NCBI RefSeq assembly: GCF_000956175.1
Contig: NZ_CP011070.1
Location: forward strand, 1,482,147-1,546,146
Reading direction: 5' to 3'
DNA from: Nitrosopumilus adriaticus
GTDB taxonomy: Archaea > Thermoproteota > Nitrososphaeria > Nitrososphaerales > Nitrosopumilaceae
DNA length: 64,000 bases
Part shown: piece after piece, positions 1 to 7,684 of the stretch
Position numbering within the stretch: the stretch's first letter is position 1
How the letters are laid out: every line of letters begins with the position of its first letter
Program-made: the position numbers and the translations under genes
The notes under the pieces: generated by a model
Told to the model about the DNA's origin: nothing
Database searches by the model: none
Seen by the model: only the letters and a program-made list of their open reading frames with translations

Positions 1-576
1 TGCTTTTTGCAGAGATTTTTTATGGATATTGCCAAGTTCAGAAATATCATCTAAGCTTCTAGGAGTCATGGTCTGTCTGCAGGAGACATACAAAGCTGCT
101 GCCATCAAAGAGTTTGCAGTTCTTCCCTTGGTAAGGCGATTTTTTTGTGCTCGTCTAAATAATGAACAAGTAACCTCCACAGTGTTTTCTGATATTCCCA
201 ATTTTTCTTTTAATCCGTTCAAGAACGTCAATGATTTAACAAGAGTTCTTTGCGATGATTGTCTCAATTTACTTCTATTATCTAATTGACGTAATCGATT
301 AAACTGAGATTTACTTGCAGAGTTTAGTGGTTTCCCAGTTGCATCACGATCGTTTCCAATAACGGAATTCATTCCTTTATCATACATTGAAAGTGATTGT
401 TTGGATCCAACATGACTCTTTGTCATAAAATCTTCAAGACTGTGAATCTGTGTTTCATTATTGTTATCTAATTTTTCTTCTATTACAGTACCGCAATCTG
501 CACATAAAATTTCACCACTAAAAGAATCAGTAATCAAATTATTTTTACTGCAATTATCTAATTGACATTTTTGCAT
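1..576 (-). CDS. tfb: Transcription initiation factor B (TFB), C-terminus outside window
   Basis: Archaeal TFIIB homologue that bridges TBP at the promoter and RNA polymerase. Reading leftwards from the ATG at 574-576 gives 192 codons without a stop before the edge. The N-terminus has a zinc-ribbon pattern with cysteine pairs in CQLDNC and LCADC. A B-reader/linker-like stretch follows, then the first cyclin fold (NRLRQLDNRSK, LMAAALYVSCRQ). The first zinc pair is spaced C-x4-C rather than the usual C-x2-C. Thaumarchaea usually carry several TFB paralogues, so this may be a specialised one. The second cyclin repeat lies outside the window. Confidence 0.93.
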   Translation of the reverse strand, partial: MQKCQLDNCSKNNLITDSFSGEILCADCGTVIEEKLDNNNETQIHSLEDFMTKSHVGSKQSLSMYDKGMNSVIGNDRDATGKPLNSASKSQFNRLRQLDNRSKLRQSSQRTLVKSLTFLNGLKEKLGISENTVEVTCSLFRRAQKNRLTKGRTANSLMAAALYVSCRQTMTPRSLDDISELGNIHKKSLQKA

Positions 577-769
577 CATAAATTACAATAGGATTTTCAT
601 TTAATAAAGGGGGATCGATATTGACTTGATTCAGAATTAGTTCAAGTAGAGAAATCTTTTTTATTTTTCCAGGCATTAATTCTCATTCTATAGAACAAGA
701 ACATTATCAATAATAGTAGAAAATCATACACAGATAAAAAACATCGAATTAATAGTTCAAAAATTGAAT

Positions 770-973
770 TTATTTTGATTCGATGAAAATCACATCAACA
801 AGATCATTGTTACTTCGTTTGGTTACAGTGTCTCTATTTGCATTATGAAAATTCTGTAAATGGGATTTTCTAGTTTTAATCCCATATCCTCGACATAATC
901 TGCAAAAATAGGTAACCTGTCTTTCTGATCTTGGTTTTACTTGGTTTTCATATTCTAAAATCGCAGTTGCCAT
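770..973 (-). CDS. Small C2H2-type zinc-finger protein
   Basis: A 67-residue protein with one zinc-finger-like motif: CRLC, then about ten residues, then H-x4-H (HLQNFH). The tail is basic then acidic. Single-finger proteins of this size are common in archaea and may bind nucleic acid, but no family is recognised. It is divergent from the Hsp20 gene across a 127-nt region that holds inverted repeats. The start ATG at 971-973 is the only good one. Function is not assigned. Confidence 0.6.
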   Translation of the reverse strand: MATAILEYENQVKPRSERQVTYFCRLCRGYGIKTRKSHLQNFHNANRDTVTKRSNNDLVDVIFIESK

Positions 974-1018
974 TGAGAATACTCATTGGAATAGTAGTAT
1001 TTTAATGTTGTAATATTT

Positions 1019-1033
1019 ATGACATGTTGTCAT
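1019..1033. promoter_or_regulatory. 15-bp palindrome upstream of the Hsp20 gene
   Basis: ATGACATGTTGTCAT is a 6-bp inverted repeat around a 3-nt centre. It lies between the divergent zinc-finger and Hsp20 genes, upstream of the Hsp20 TATA-like element (about 1056-1064). Its symmetry and position suit a dimeric regulator. No protein is assigned. Confidence 0.4.
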
Positions 1034-1067
1034 TAATATACGATTTATGCAAAAAATTTATATTTTG

Positions 1068-1096
1068 TAATCACCATTACACTAATTCAGTGATTA
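1068..1096. promoter_or_regulatory. Inverted repeat between Hsp20 TATA box and start codon
   Basis: TAATCAC at 1068-1074 and GTGATTA at 1090-1096 are perfect 7-nt arms with a 15-nt spacer. The pair spans the expected transcription start and ends four bases before the Hsp20 ATG. A repressor bound here would block initiation. Because the left arm probably lies upstream of the start site, a DNA operator is more likely than an RNA thermosensor. Confidence 0.35.
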
Positions 1097-1100
1097 AAAG

Positions 1101-1595
1101 ATGTTTGATGACCAATTCGAAAGAGCATTTCGAAGATTGTCGAATCCCTTTTTTTCAATGGGCGATGTCTTCGATAGTCCAAGGGGAGGCACAGTCCAAA
1201 CTTTTGGCCCATACTACTACGGTTACGTAAAGACTGTAGGGGAAGATGGAGTTCCTCATGTAACTGAATGGGGAAATGCAAAACCAGGAAGTTATCTCCC
1301 TGATTCGTCAGTAAGAGATCCATATGTCGATGTATCAGTTGACGAAAAAGAACGTACCCTCAAGATAGTATCTGAGATGCCAGGAATTGAAAAATCTGAT
1401 ATCAAACTAAACGTATCAGACAAACTGGTCTTGCTCTCAGCAGAACACAATGACAGAAAGTACGAAAAGAAAATTCCTCTACCAACTAAAGTAGATGAAA
1501 ATTCTGCCAAAGCAAAATACACAAACGGAGTATTGGAACTGACATTGGCGCTTGCCGAAGAAAAACCTCAAGGTAAGCTGGTGTCAGTAGAATGA
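1101..1595 (+). CDS. hsp20: Hsp20/alpha-crystallin small heat-shock protein
   Basis: ATP-independent holdase chaperone of 164 residues. The alpha-crystallin domain covers about residues 70-164. It includes VDVSVDEKERTLKIVSEMPG, the NGVLELTLAL segment that resembles the conserved G-V-L motif, and a short C-terminal tail. The N-terminal arm is rich in Phe, Gly and Arg, as expected for the oligomerising region. Two small genes with good Shine-Dalgarno sequences follow directly and may be cotranscribed. UspA and DoxX genes nearby fit a stress-response neighbourhood. Expression is probably controlled through the inverted repeats just upstream. Confidence 0.93.
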   Translation: MFDDQFERAFRRLSNPFFSMGDVFDSPRGGTVQTFGPYYYGYVKTVGEDGVPHVTEWGNAKPGSYLPDSSVRDPYVDVSVDEKERTLKIVSEMPGIEKSDIKLNVSDKLVLLSAEHNDRKYEKKIPLPTKVDENSAKAKYTNGVLELTLALAEEKPQGKLVSVE

Positions 1596-1610
1596 TTCGG
1601 AGGTGAAAAG

Positions 1611-1733
1611 ATGAACGCAAATTCACCACTCAAGCAGATAAAACAATCTGCCAAAACGTGCATGGATAAAATTTCTTCAGAATATGAAGAAGTCGTTTCC
1701 AAATGGAAGATTGGTAGGAGAAATTTCCCTTGA
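1611..1733 (+). CDS. 40-residue hypothetical protein
   Basis: Starts at ATG 1611 behind a strong GGAGGTG ribosome-binding site, 15 nt after the Hsp20 stop. The product is helical and charged, with a central acidic EYEEVVSKW stretch. Its TGA stop at 1731-1733 is part of the GAGGTG ribosome-binding site of the next gene, which suggests translational coupling. No family is recognised. The RBS and coupling are the main support. Confidence 0.5.
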   Translation: MNANSPLKQIKQSAKTCMDKISSEYEEVVSKWKIGRRNFP

Positions 1734-1743
1734 GGTGCAAACA

Positions 1744-1926
1744 ATGCCAGATACGCTATGTAGACAATGCGGAGGGGAATTGGATGTAGCAAAGAAATGT
1801 TTTCATTGCAGGCATCCAATTCAAATGATTTGCACACAGTGCACAGAGCTAACTGAAATTAGATTCCACAGTCAATGCATGTATCAAGAGGGAATTTTAT
1901 CTCACACAGTCGCAGCACTGGCATAG
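1744..1926 (+). CDS. Small double zinc-ribbon protein
   Basis: A 60-residue protein with three Cys-x2-Cys knuckles: CRQC near the start, CFHC in the middle and CTQC, followed by a histidine and a further cysteine. Start ATG 1744 is chosen because GAGGTG lies about seven bases before it. Likely a zinc-binding micro-protein cotranscribed with Hsp20. Its partner is unknown. Confidence 0.6.
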   Translation: MPDTLCRQCGGELDVAKKCFHCRHPIQMICTQCTELTEIRFHSQCMYQEGILSHTVAALA

Positions 1927-2073
1927 TCATAGACACCCGATTCAACCATGTGAGGATGCTTCTCCCCACATGTCAAATTTTTGAGAATCCATATCTTTTA
2001 GCAATTAATGTATCAATTTCTTCATTGAGAATCAGATTTACTGTTAATATGGGATGATTCAGGGATTTTTTTA

Positions 2074-2490
2074 ATGGATCTTAATAAAATTCTAGTACCA
2101 ATTGATGGTTCAAAAAAATCCTTTGAAGCCCTAGACAGAGCAATTACACTAGCTGGATTTACACATGGTCACGTAACAGGCATTTATGTAATCCCCCACG
2201 TAATTGATGGAGGCCCAAGAACAAAGGCGTTTGATAAGCAGTTAGAGGAAGATGGAAAGATTATTCTAAAAAAAGCAGCAAAACGCGCTGGAAACAAAAA
2301 TGTCAAATTTACAACTAAAATTCTAAGAGGATCACCAGGACACGTTACACTCCACACTGCAAAAGCAGGCAAGTTTGATCATATCGTAATGAGTACTACA
2401 GGATCTGGTTCTGCCACAAAAGACATGATAGGTAGTGTATCAAACCATGTCCTTCAAAAATCCAAAATTCCAGTGTACCTGATCAAATAA
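2074..2490 (+). CDS. Universal stress protein (UspA family)
   Basis: A 138-residue single-domain Usp. The N-terminal KILVPIDGSKKSFEALDRA strand-loop-helix is typical of the fold. The C-terminal nucleotide motif G-x2-G-x9-G-[ST] is slightly degenerate: the first glycine is Ser in STTGSGSATKDMIGS, while the later ones remain. ATP binding is therefore uncertain. The gene stands alone with a short AT-rich leader, close to Hsp20. Confidence 0.9.
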   Translation: MDLNKILVPIDGSKKSFEALDRAITLAGFTHGHVTGIYVIPHVIDGGPRTKAFDKQLEEDGKIILKKAAKRAGNKNVKFTTKILRGSPGHVTLHTAKAGKFDHIVMSTTGSGSATKDMIGSVSNHVLQKSKIPVYLIK

Positions 2491-2526
2491 TTTTCAAGAA
2501 TCAAGTAAACTGACGTTGTGAAATGC

Positions 2527-2667
2527 TCAAAGAGTTTTTCTCAATGCTTCATTTAGTGCCTGAGAGTAACTGTATGAGGATTGGTTCTTTTGAATTACTT
2601 TTGCTTGAAACACTCGAAGTTTCTTGTCTAGATCTTCGTCAATCATTATAGTGATTCGTTTCTTCAT
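2527..2667 (-). CDS. Ribbon-helix-helix (CopG-like) regulator
   Basis: Starting at ATG 2665-2667 gives 46 residues: an N-terminal beta strand (KKRITIMID) followed by two helices. This is the layout of an RHH DNA-binding dimer. Longer in-frame starts exist, but they add a hydrophobic stretch unlike the family. A close relative sits at 23928-24071. No toxin partner is visible beside it, so an orphan regulator is more likely than an antitoxin. Confidence 0.7.
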   Translation of the reverse strand: MKKRITIMIDEDLDKKLRVFQAKVIQKNQSSYSYSQALNEALRKTL

Positions 2668-2737
2668 ATAGTATAGTATGAGTGTAAGCATATAAGAAAT
2701 ACTCAAATGTTCCAAAAACGGAATTGATAGATTATGC

Positions 2738-3160
2738 CTAATAGAGGAATTTTGGAAGTTTCTTAATCAAACTTGCAAGAGATATTCTTCCAGGACCTGC
2801 AACAATTATTGCCAACACTGCAGCTAGCATCACAAGATCCCACTCCCATCCTCCTTTTGATACAAAAAATCCATTCTCCCACCTAATATGGAAAATTGCA
2901 CCAAGCAATATCACTGAAAATACTGCACCAGTAATTCTATTTAGCACTCCAATGATTAGCAGAATACCTCCAATGAATTCTGCAAGTGCAATTGGAAGTT
3001 GCATCTCAGGAGGTATGCCAATTCCTACCAGCCACTCCTGCCAGCTAGGATCAAATTTCTTTAAACTATGAACTAGAAATATCGCACCAATTGATGCTCG
3101 AATTCCCCAATGAGTGATATCATGAAGAATATTTTGACTCATCTTAGTTTCAGATAGCAT
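2738..3160 (-). CDS. DoxX family membrane protein
   Basis: A 140-residue protein with four predicted membrane helices. It carries DoxX features: GIRASIGAIFLVHSLKKF in helix 1, the ALAEFIGGILLIIGVLNR segment, and a C-terminal helix. DoxX proteins act in quinone or thiosulfate redox or in oxidative-stress complexes. The specific role here is unknown. ATG 3158-3160 is preferred because an AT-rich TATA-like element lies about 25 bp upstream. A second ATG at 3142 is possible. Confidence 0.85.
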   Translation of the reverse strand: MLSETKMSQNILHDITHWGIRASIGAIFLVHSLKKFDPSWQEWLVGIGIPPEMQLPIALAEFIGGILLIIGVLNRITGAVFSVILLGAIFHIRWENGFFVSKGGWEWDLVMLAAVLAIIVAGPGRISLASLIKKLPKFLY

Positions 3161-3362
3161 TTGAGATTATGCTCGAATTTTTAATTAAAAGGATTTATCC
3201 AAATTTGATTTGAACTGCCAGAATAACAAGAGATTCAAAAAAATTTGAAAAACATCAGCCTGGGATTAATTTAGATGGTTTTTGATCGATCAGAGTAAAC
3301 AAACTATTTTTTATCATCAATATACTAACATAATACTTTATGAGAAAGAGAGTGGTGCCCCA

Positions 3363-3482
3363 ATGATGGCAGTATGCACAAAATGCAGAGAAAAGTATGA
3401 AGTGTCATCATCCATGGAATACCTAATCAAAATGGGAATGGTGCCTGAATCTCAGAGATTTTGTTGTGAATGGTGTAGATAA
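3363..3482 (+). CDS. Small zinc-ribbon protein
   Basis: About 39 residues, with CTKC near the N-terminus and CCEWC at the very C-terminus, so probably one zinc site. Two adjacent ATGs (3363, 3366) are candidate starts. An in-frame start at 3282 would add residues with no zinc-ribbon character. Function unknown. Confidence 0.55.
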   Translation: MMAVCTKCREKYEVSSSMEYLIKMGMVPESQRFCCEWCR

Positions 3483-3490
3483 ATAGAATC

Positions 3491-3538
3491 AATGAAGGCA
3501 GACCTGCACTGGTATAGGAGTGTGCAGCTGTCTTATCA
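3491..3538 (+). pseudogene. Decayed copy of the small reading frame at 4492-4602
   Basis: A 17-nt block (3491-3507) and a 15-nt block (3524-3538) match, in the same order and inverted orientation, 4577-4593 and 4531-4545 on the other strand. The gap between blocks is 16 nt here and 31 nt there. Translation meets a stop after about eight codons, so this copy is not coding. It is probably a truncated paralogue or a trace of local rearrangement. Confidence 0.4.
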
Positions 3539-3739
3539 TGAATTCTATATACCATATAGAGCATTCATTCTATTAAGAACAAGGGTTTTTGATTTAATCT
3601 CGTACAAAGTCAATTCATTATGGTATACATGGAAAATAAAACTCACGTATCAAATTGGAGTTTAGATGGTGCAAGACTCAAAAACCTAATTTGAGAAACA
3701 CTAGATACTTTATTTACAGGAAATTGTAAATTTTTGATC

Positions 3740-4216
3740 ATGTATAAAACAATCCTCGTACCTCATGGAGGAACAGATGCAGGAGATGAGGCATTAAAGC
3801 ATGCCATTAATGCTGCAAGAGAATCTTCTAAAATTATCATTTTACATATTGTAGAGGCAATACAAGCCCCACCATCATTTGCATTATCATCATCTGAACG
3901 AGAAGATTTACTGAAAAGCATTGATGATGCAAACGAGGAGATCAGAAAAGACATGGAGAAGAGAATGGAAAAATCAGCTCAACAATGCAAAGATAGTGGA
4001 ATTGCAGTAGAAGTCAAAGTAGAGATTGGCGATGCAGCTGAACACATTTTGGAGTTTGTTGAAAAAAACAAAGTAGATCTGATTGTCATGTCAAAACGAA
4101 GAAAGCTCAAAGGAATGAAAAAACTGCTCTCACTTGGAAGTGTCTCACGCAAAGTTGTTGAGAATGTAACTTGTCCTGTAACTTTAATTGACATAGAAAA
4201 AGTTGGGGAAAAATAA
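3740..4216 (+). CDS. Universal stress protein (UspA family), non-canonical nucleotide site
   Basis: 159 residues from ATG 3740 (a TTG six bases earlier is in frame). The MYKTILVPHGGTDAGDEALK start and the C-terminal LSLGSVSRKVVENVTCPVTLI identify the Usp fold. The glycine pair that begins the ATP motif is replaced by basic residues (SKRRKLKG), so it probably does not bind ATP in the classical way. A charged helix of about 40 residues is inserted after strand 2. Confidence 0.88.
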   Translation: MYKTILVPHGGTDAGDEALKHAINAARESSKIIILHIVEAIQAPPSFALSSSEREDLLKSIDDANEEIRKDMEKRMEKSAQQCKDSGIAVEVKVEIGDAAEHILEFVEKNKVDLIVMSKRRKLKGMKKLLSLGSVSRKVVENVTCPVTLIDIEKVGEK

Positions 4217-4258
4217 GAGACAGAGTATTTCATCTGTCCCAGAAAATAGGTATGAAAA

Positions 4259-4399
4259 CTAAATACTGGTTGCAATAAAGGCACCAATACCCATACCCAT
4301 GACAACACCAATTCCCATACAAATAAGGTCAAATTTTACGACCTTTCTGAATGGTGCATGTACCATTTTGTCCCATGTGCTGATTTTCTGAGTTTGCAT
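4259..4399 (-). CDS. 46-residue single-helix membrane protein
   Basis: ATG at 4397-4399 follows a clean GAGGTG ribosome-binding site. The first half is polar and basic (HAPFRKVVKFD). The second half is one glycine- and methionine-rich membrane helix (ICMGIGVVMGMGIGAFIA). The layout suggests a membrane-anchored micro-protein with a cytoplasmic N-terminus. No family is recognised. Too short for default gene callers, but RBS and composition support it. Confidence 0.55.
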   Translation of the reverse strand: MQTQKISTWDKMVHAPFRKVVKFDLICMGIGVVMGMGIGAFIATSI

Positions 4400-4491
4400 A
4401 TTTTTCACCTCGGAACGATACTCAGTACTATCGTATAATTAAACAACTAAAGAGTTGATTTGATTCAGATTCAAATCAAAAGACTAGCAGT

Positions 4492-4602
4492 TTATGAGTT
4501 CGATTGTCGTAATGTATCTTGAGTGAATCGTGATAAGACAGCTGCTCTAAATTGTTGTTTTACATCATTTTCAAAAGCAGGTCTGCCTTCATTTGCATTC
4601 AC
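4492..4602 (-). CDS. 36-residue hypothetical peptide (possibly a gene remnant)
   Basis: A GTG at 4600-4602 opens a 36-residue frame containing NEGRPAFENDVKQQF and a helical, Arg-rich end. The frame stays open 12 codons upstream of the GTG without an ATG, so the true start may have been lost. Part of the sequence recurs in a decayed copy at 3491-3538. It could be a real micro-protein or the tail of a degraded gene. Confidence 0.3.
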   Translation of the reverse strand: MNANEGRPAFENDVKQQFRAAVLSRFTQDTLRQSNS

Positions 4603-4666
4603 TCTACAGATAGTTGGAAATTCTAGCAGTTCATAACAAATTCAAGACTTGCATTTTAGTCATGAA

Positions 4667-5062
4667 TTATTTTGATTTTTTTAATTTCTGAATTATCTTA
4701 AAGACTGATTTTCCTACTTTGAGCTGCTTTAGGACTTTCAAGCTTAGTTTCAGTATTTTAAAACCAGCAAATACAGGCATAAAGACAAGCAGTAATATTT
4801 CTAGCCAGTATTTTTTTACAAAAGTTTTGGCATCTCGAACTTTAAGATATGCAATGAATAGCTCTACGGTCAAGAGAGACACTATTATCCAAAATATTAC
4901 ATCAAAGAAAACAACAATTTCTTTTGTAATTTCAAATAATGGTTCTGAGATTCCTAATGAAGAGTATTCAATATTTACCAAACCAAAAACATAGACTACC
5001 ATTAGTGTAAAGGTAGCATAGCTGAGTCCTTTTTTGAAAGATGAGGAAAATATCAAGTTCAT
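4667..5062 (-). CDS. Membrane protein of unknown function (ion-channel-sensor-like)
   Basis: 131 residues with three predicted membrane helices (about 12-30, 50-72 and 86-103) and a strongly basic amphipathic C-terminus ending in repeated Leu/Lys. The pattern of acidic residue in helix 2 and basic final helix resembles part of a voltage-sensor domain, but there is no pore segment. Divergent from the CaCA exchanger with only 41 bp between starts, so shared regulation is possible. Confidence 0.6.
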   Translation of the reverse strand: MNLIFSSSFKKGLSYATFTLMVVYVFGLVNIEYSSLGISEPLFEITKEIVVFFDVIFWIIVSLLTVELFIAYLKVRDAKTFVKKYWLEILLLVFMPVFAGFKILKLSLKVLKQLKVGKSVFKIIQKLKKSK

Positions 5063-5103
5063 AAATTAAAACAATTAAAGTAGATTATATCAAAATAGTT
5101 CTC

Positions 5104-6051
5104 GTGGAGTTAATTTTCAACTTTTTACTTGTAGGGGCAGGATTGGTCATGCTTTACTTTGGGGCAGAATGGCTAGTAAAAGGATCAATTGCAATATCAA
5201 ACAGACTGGGAGTAAGTCAGCTAGTAATTGGATTGACAGTAGTGGCTTTTGGCACATCAACTCCTGAGCTTGCAGTGAGCATTTCATCTGCAATGCAAGG
5301 ACTATCAGATGTAGCTTTGGGCAACGTGGTTGGCAGCAACATCGTCAATATCGGTGCAATTCTAGGACTTTCTGCAATTGTTAGTCCGATAATTGTTTCA
5401 AAATCTGCCATAAGAAAAGAAGTGCCGATTATGATTGGCATATCACTATTACTCTTGGCGATAATCATTGATGGGAAAATTGATTTTGTTGATGGCGCAT
5501 TACTTGTTGCAGGAATTTTTGTTTTTACCTGGTTTAGCTATCGCAGCTCAAAAAAAGATACAGACATTCAAAATGTACCAGCATACCAGATTTTAGAAAA
5601 AAATGTTTTTTCAAAATCAATAATTTTCATGATTATCGGTCTTGGGTTACTTACTGGTGGTTCGTTTCTTACAGTAGATAATGCTGTGATAATTGGTGCC
5701 AGTTTTGGAATATCAGAGTTATTCATGGGATTAACACTAGTGGCAATTGGAACATCCCTGCCAGAGTTAATCACATCCATTGTTGCTGCAAGAAAAGGCC
5801 ATGCAGATCTTAGTGTCGGAAACATTGTCGGAAGTAACATCTTCAACATCATGGCAATTCTTGGAATATCATCATTAATCTCAGGAATTACAGTTAGTGA
5901 AAAAGTGCTAATCGATATTGGGATAATGATTGGTTTCAGCCTGGTACTAATTCCAATAATGCGCAGCGGCTTTGTCATATCCAGAAAAGAAGGAGTGCTG
6001 TTAGTTGCAGGGTATGTGGGTTATGTGATATTTTTGTTGTACAGACAATAG
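5104..6051 (+). CDS. CaCA-family sodium/calcium exchanger
   Basis: Cation/Ca2+ antiporter of 315 residues with about ten membrane helices. Both family alpha-repeats are present: GLTVVAFGTSTPELAVS with GNVVGSNIVNIG in the first half, and GLTLVAIGTSLPELITS with GNIVGSNIFNIM in the second. The glutamate in each PEL motif is the ion ligand. The gene starts at GTG 5104. Length is typical of the YrbG-like group. It probably exports Ca2+ in exchange for Na+ or H+. Substrate is not shown by sequence alone. Confidence 0.93.
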   Translation: MELIFNFLLVGAGLVMLYFGAEWLVKGSIAISNRLGVSQLVIGLTVVAFGTSTPELAVSISSAMQGLSDVALGNVVGSNIVNIGAILGLSAIVSPIIVSKSAIRKEVPIMIGISLLLLAIIIDGKIDFVDGALLVAGIFVFTWFSYRSSKKDTDIQNVPAYQILEKNVFSKSIIFMIIGLGLLTGGSFLTVDNAVIIGASFGISELFMGLTLVAIGTSLPELITSIVAARKGHADLSVGNIVGSNIFNIMAILGISSLISGITVSEKVLIDIGIMIGFSLVLIPIMRSGFVISRKEGVLLVAGYVGYVIFLLYRQ

Positions 6052-6142
6052 ATGAATCCTAGATGAAAAATTCTAGGCATCTAGAGTTTCCAAGGTTGGA
6101 TTTTTGCAATATGTAAAATAAGCAGAATGTGTAATTATAGGC

Positions 6143-6307
6143 ATGGCAACATTAGATGAACTTAGAGTTTGCAAGTCTTGTGGCAATGTATTTTCTAAAA
6201 AGGCAGGAGTTACAAACATTACAGAATGTCCGCAGTGCAAGGCTACTAGCTTTGAGCAAATTACAGCAACCCCAATTGAAGGGGAATATCTAGACGAAAT
6301 AGATTAG
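6143..6307 (+). CDS. Small zinc-ribbon protein, Spt4/RpoE2-like in layout
   Basis: 54 residues. CKSC near residue 10 and CPQC near residue 31 form one zinc ribbon, followed by an acidic tail (EGEYLDEID). The layout resembles the archaeal Spt4/RpoE'' elongation factor, but the protein lacks that factor's extended C-terminal domain, so the assignment is open. Starts at ATG 6143 with no clear RBS, perhaps leaderless. Confidence 0.6.
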   Translation: MATLDELRVCKSCGNVFSKKAGVTNITECPQCKATSFEQITATPIEGEYLDEID

Positions 6308-6549
6308 CTCAAGAAATATTCCAAAAGTCGTAGTAATCATACAAGCAGATCCATTGACCTTTCCCACAACGATACTCTGATTTCTATCGATGTTTTCTTT
6401 GATGATTACTACAAGATAGGTACTGCATTGAGAAATAAAAATATGGCATTAGAAATTATTAACATTTGTTTATTTTTTTTCGATATTTTTTACATCAATA
6501 AAGAAATCAAATAATCAAAGTTATCTTTAATATTATTACTAGAAAATCA

Positions 6550-6804
6550 ATGCCCTCAGACATTAACAGTGAGATAAAAAAATTGCAAGACAGTATTTTA
6601 AGAATTGAGGAGAGCATTGCAGAATATTTGAGGATGAAGTATTATGAAGGAGTCAAAAAATCACTTCGCTTACTAGAATCAGATTTAAAATATCTGAGCA
6701 TTCTTGCAAACGGCGCACCAATTAACAAAGAGGAAGACAGGAAGCTAATGGAGTTTTTGAGAACCCATTATGACTATTTACAAAAAATATCCGTTCCAGC
6801 ATAA
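6550..6804 (+). CDS. Coiled-coil hypothetical protein
   Basis: 84 residues, almost all helical, with heptad-like spacing (INSEIKKLQDSILRIEESI), no cysteines and no membrane segment. It precedes a phasin-like helical protein on the same strand by 65 bp. The two could form a pair, but this is inference. No family is recognised. Confidence 0.65.
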   Translation: MPSDINSEIKKLQDSILRIEESIAEYLRMKYYEGVKKSLRLLESDLKYLSILANGAPINKEEDRKLMEFLRTHYDYLQKISVPA

Positions 6805-6869
6805 TTTTTGAACATTTGTTTAGTTTTGCAATGGACATTTTTATTTAATTGACGGTAAATTATCCATTG

Positions 6870-7292
6870 ATGAGTAAAGTTGCTCAGCAACCCAAAGACT
6901 TCTTTGCAGCATCTAAAAAAAGCAATTCCAAAATTATTCATGCAACAAAAAATGCCTCGCCGAATTTTCACAAATCACTAGTGAGACTACAGCAAGACTA
7001 TATTGATGCCTGGAAGATGGTGATAAATTCTGCCATTTCACTAGAAAAAGAGTATGCAGAAAAAGTAGGATTTTTGCCCAAAGTATCAGATTCAGCAATA
7101 CAAACTATTCATGAGATGACAGAGATGTCGATTCAAGCTTATCTCAAACAAAATGAGATCTTATCAGATACTGTCAGAACAACAGAGCAAGCATTTGCAA
7201 CATTCAATGATTCGACAAAATCATTTACTTCAATAAATAAGGAGATTATGGAATTATTGATGTCAAAGTACGGCATGCAATTAAAAACATAA
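6870..7292 (+). CDS. Phasin-like helical protein
   Basis: About 140 residues from ATG 6870, which is preferred over a TTG at 6849. It is entirely helical with an amphipathic central region (LQQDYIDAWKMVINSAISLEKEYAEK) like phasin-type granule-associated proteins. Thaumarchaea make polyhydroxyalkanoate with PhaC/PhaE, so a granule role is plausible, but no phaC or phaE is in the window. A general helical-bundle protein is the alternative. Confidence 0.55.
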   Translation: MSKVAQQPKDFFAASKKSNSKIIHATKNASPNFHKSLVRLQQDYIDAWKMVINSAISLEKEYAEKVGFLPKVSDSAIQTIHEMTEMSIQAYLKQNEILSDTVRTTEQAFATFNDSTKSFTSINKEIMELLMSKYGMQLKT

Positions 7293-7397
7293 TTCTTTCT
7301 TACATACTTTACAACTATCCAATTTAATCCAAAAAAGAAAACAAATTTTAGAATTTTTTAAAATGTTCTTTTTATTTTAGATACGGGTAGACGTATT

Positions 7398-7589
7398 ATG
7401 GTGGATCTTAGGTGTGGTGAATATGGTTTTGGATGCAACTATGTATCCAGAGGAAGTGCTGAGAAAATAGTTTTTGATTTTTGGGAGCATATGAATAAAG
7501 AACATGGGATTGATTACTCAAAAGAGACCATTATGGATTCAATAAAGCGAAAAAGTTCAGAGCCAGCCCATAAACCCAAGCAAACATAA
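7398..7589 (+). CDS. DUF1059-like small protein
   Basis: 63 residues with the DUF1059 pattern: RCGEYGFGCNYVSRG, then a helix ending in EHMNKEHG. The two cysteines and paired histidines may bind metal. The C-terminal tail is basic and Pro-rich. The family is widespread in archaea with unknown function. Confidence 0.75.
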   Translation: MVDLRCGEYGFGCNYVSRGSAEKIVFDFWEHMNKEHGIDYSKETIMDSIKRKSSEPAHKPKQT

Positions 7590-7684
7590 TTGAGAAACAA
7601 TGACAATTCAAATTTTATTTCCATTAATTGATCAATTGATGATGTTTCAGTTTATTTCAAATTGGAATGGGAGGACGCAATAGA

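Noticed and set aside
3620-3692. 24-codon frame starting ATGGTATACATGG
   Set aside because: Too short, no ribosome-binding site and no recognisable pattern.
6308-6549. Short minus-strand frame in the gap before 6550
   Set aside because: It needs a GTG start, has about 25 codons and no RBS. The gap is taken as spacer and promoter for 6550.
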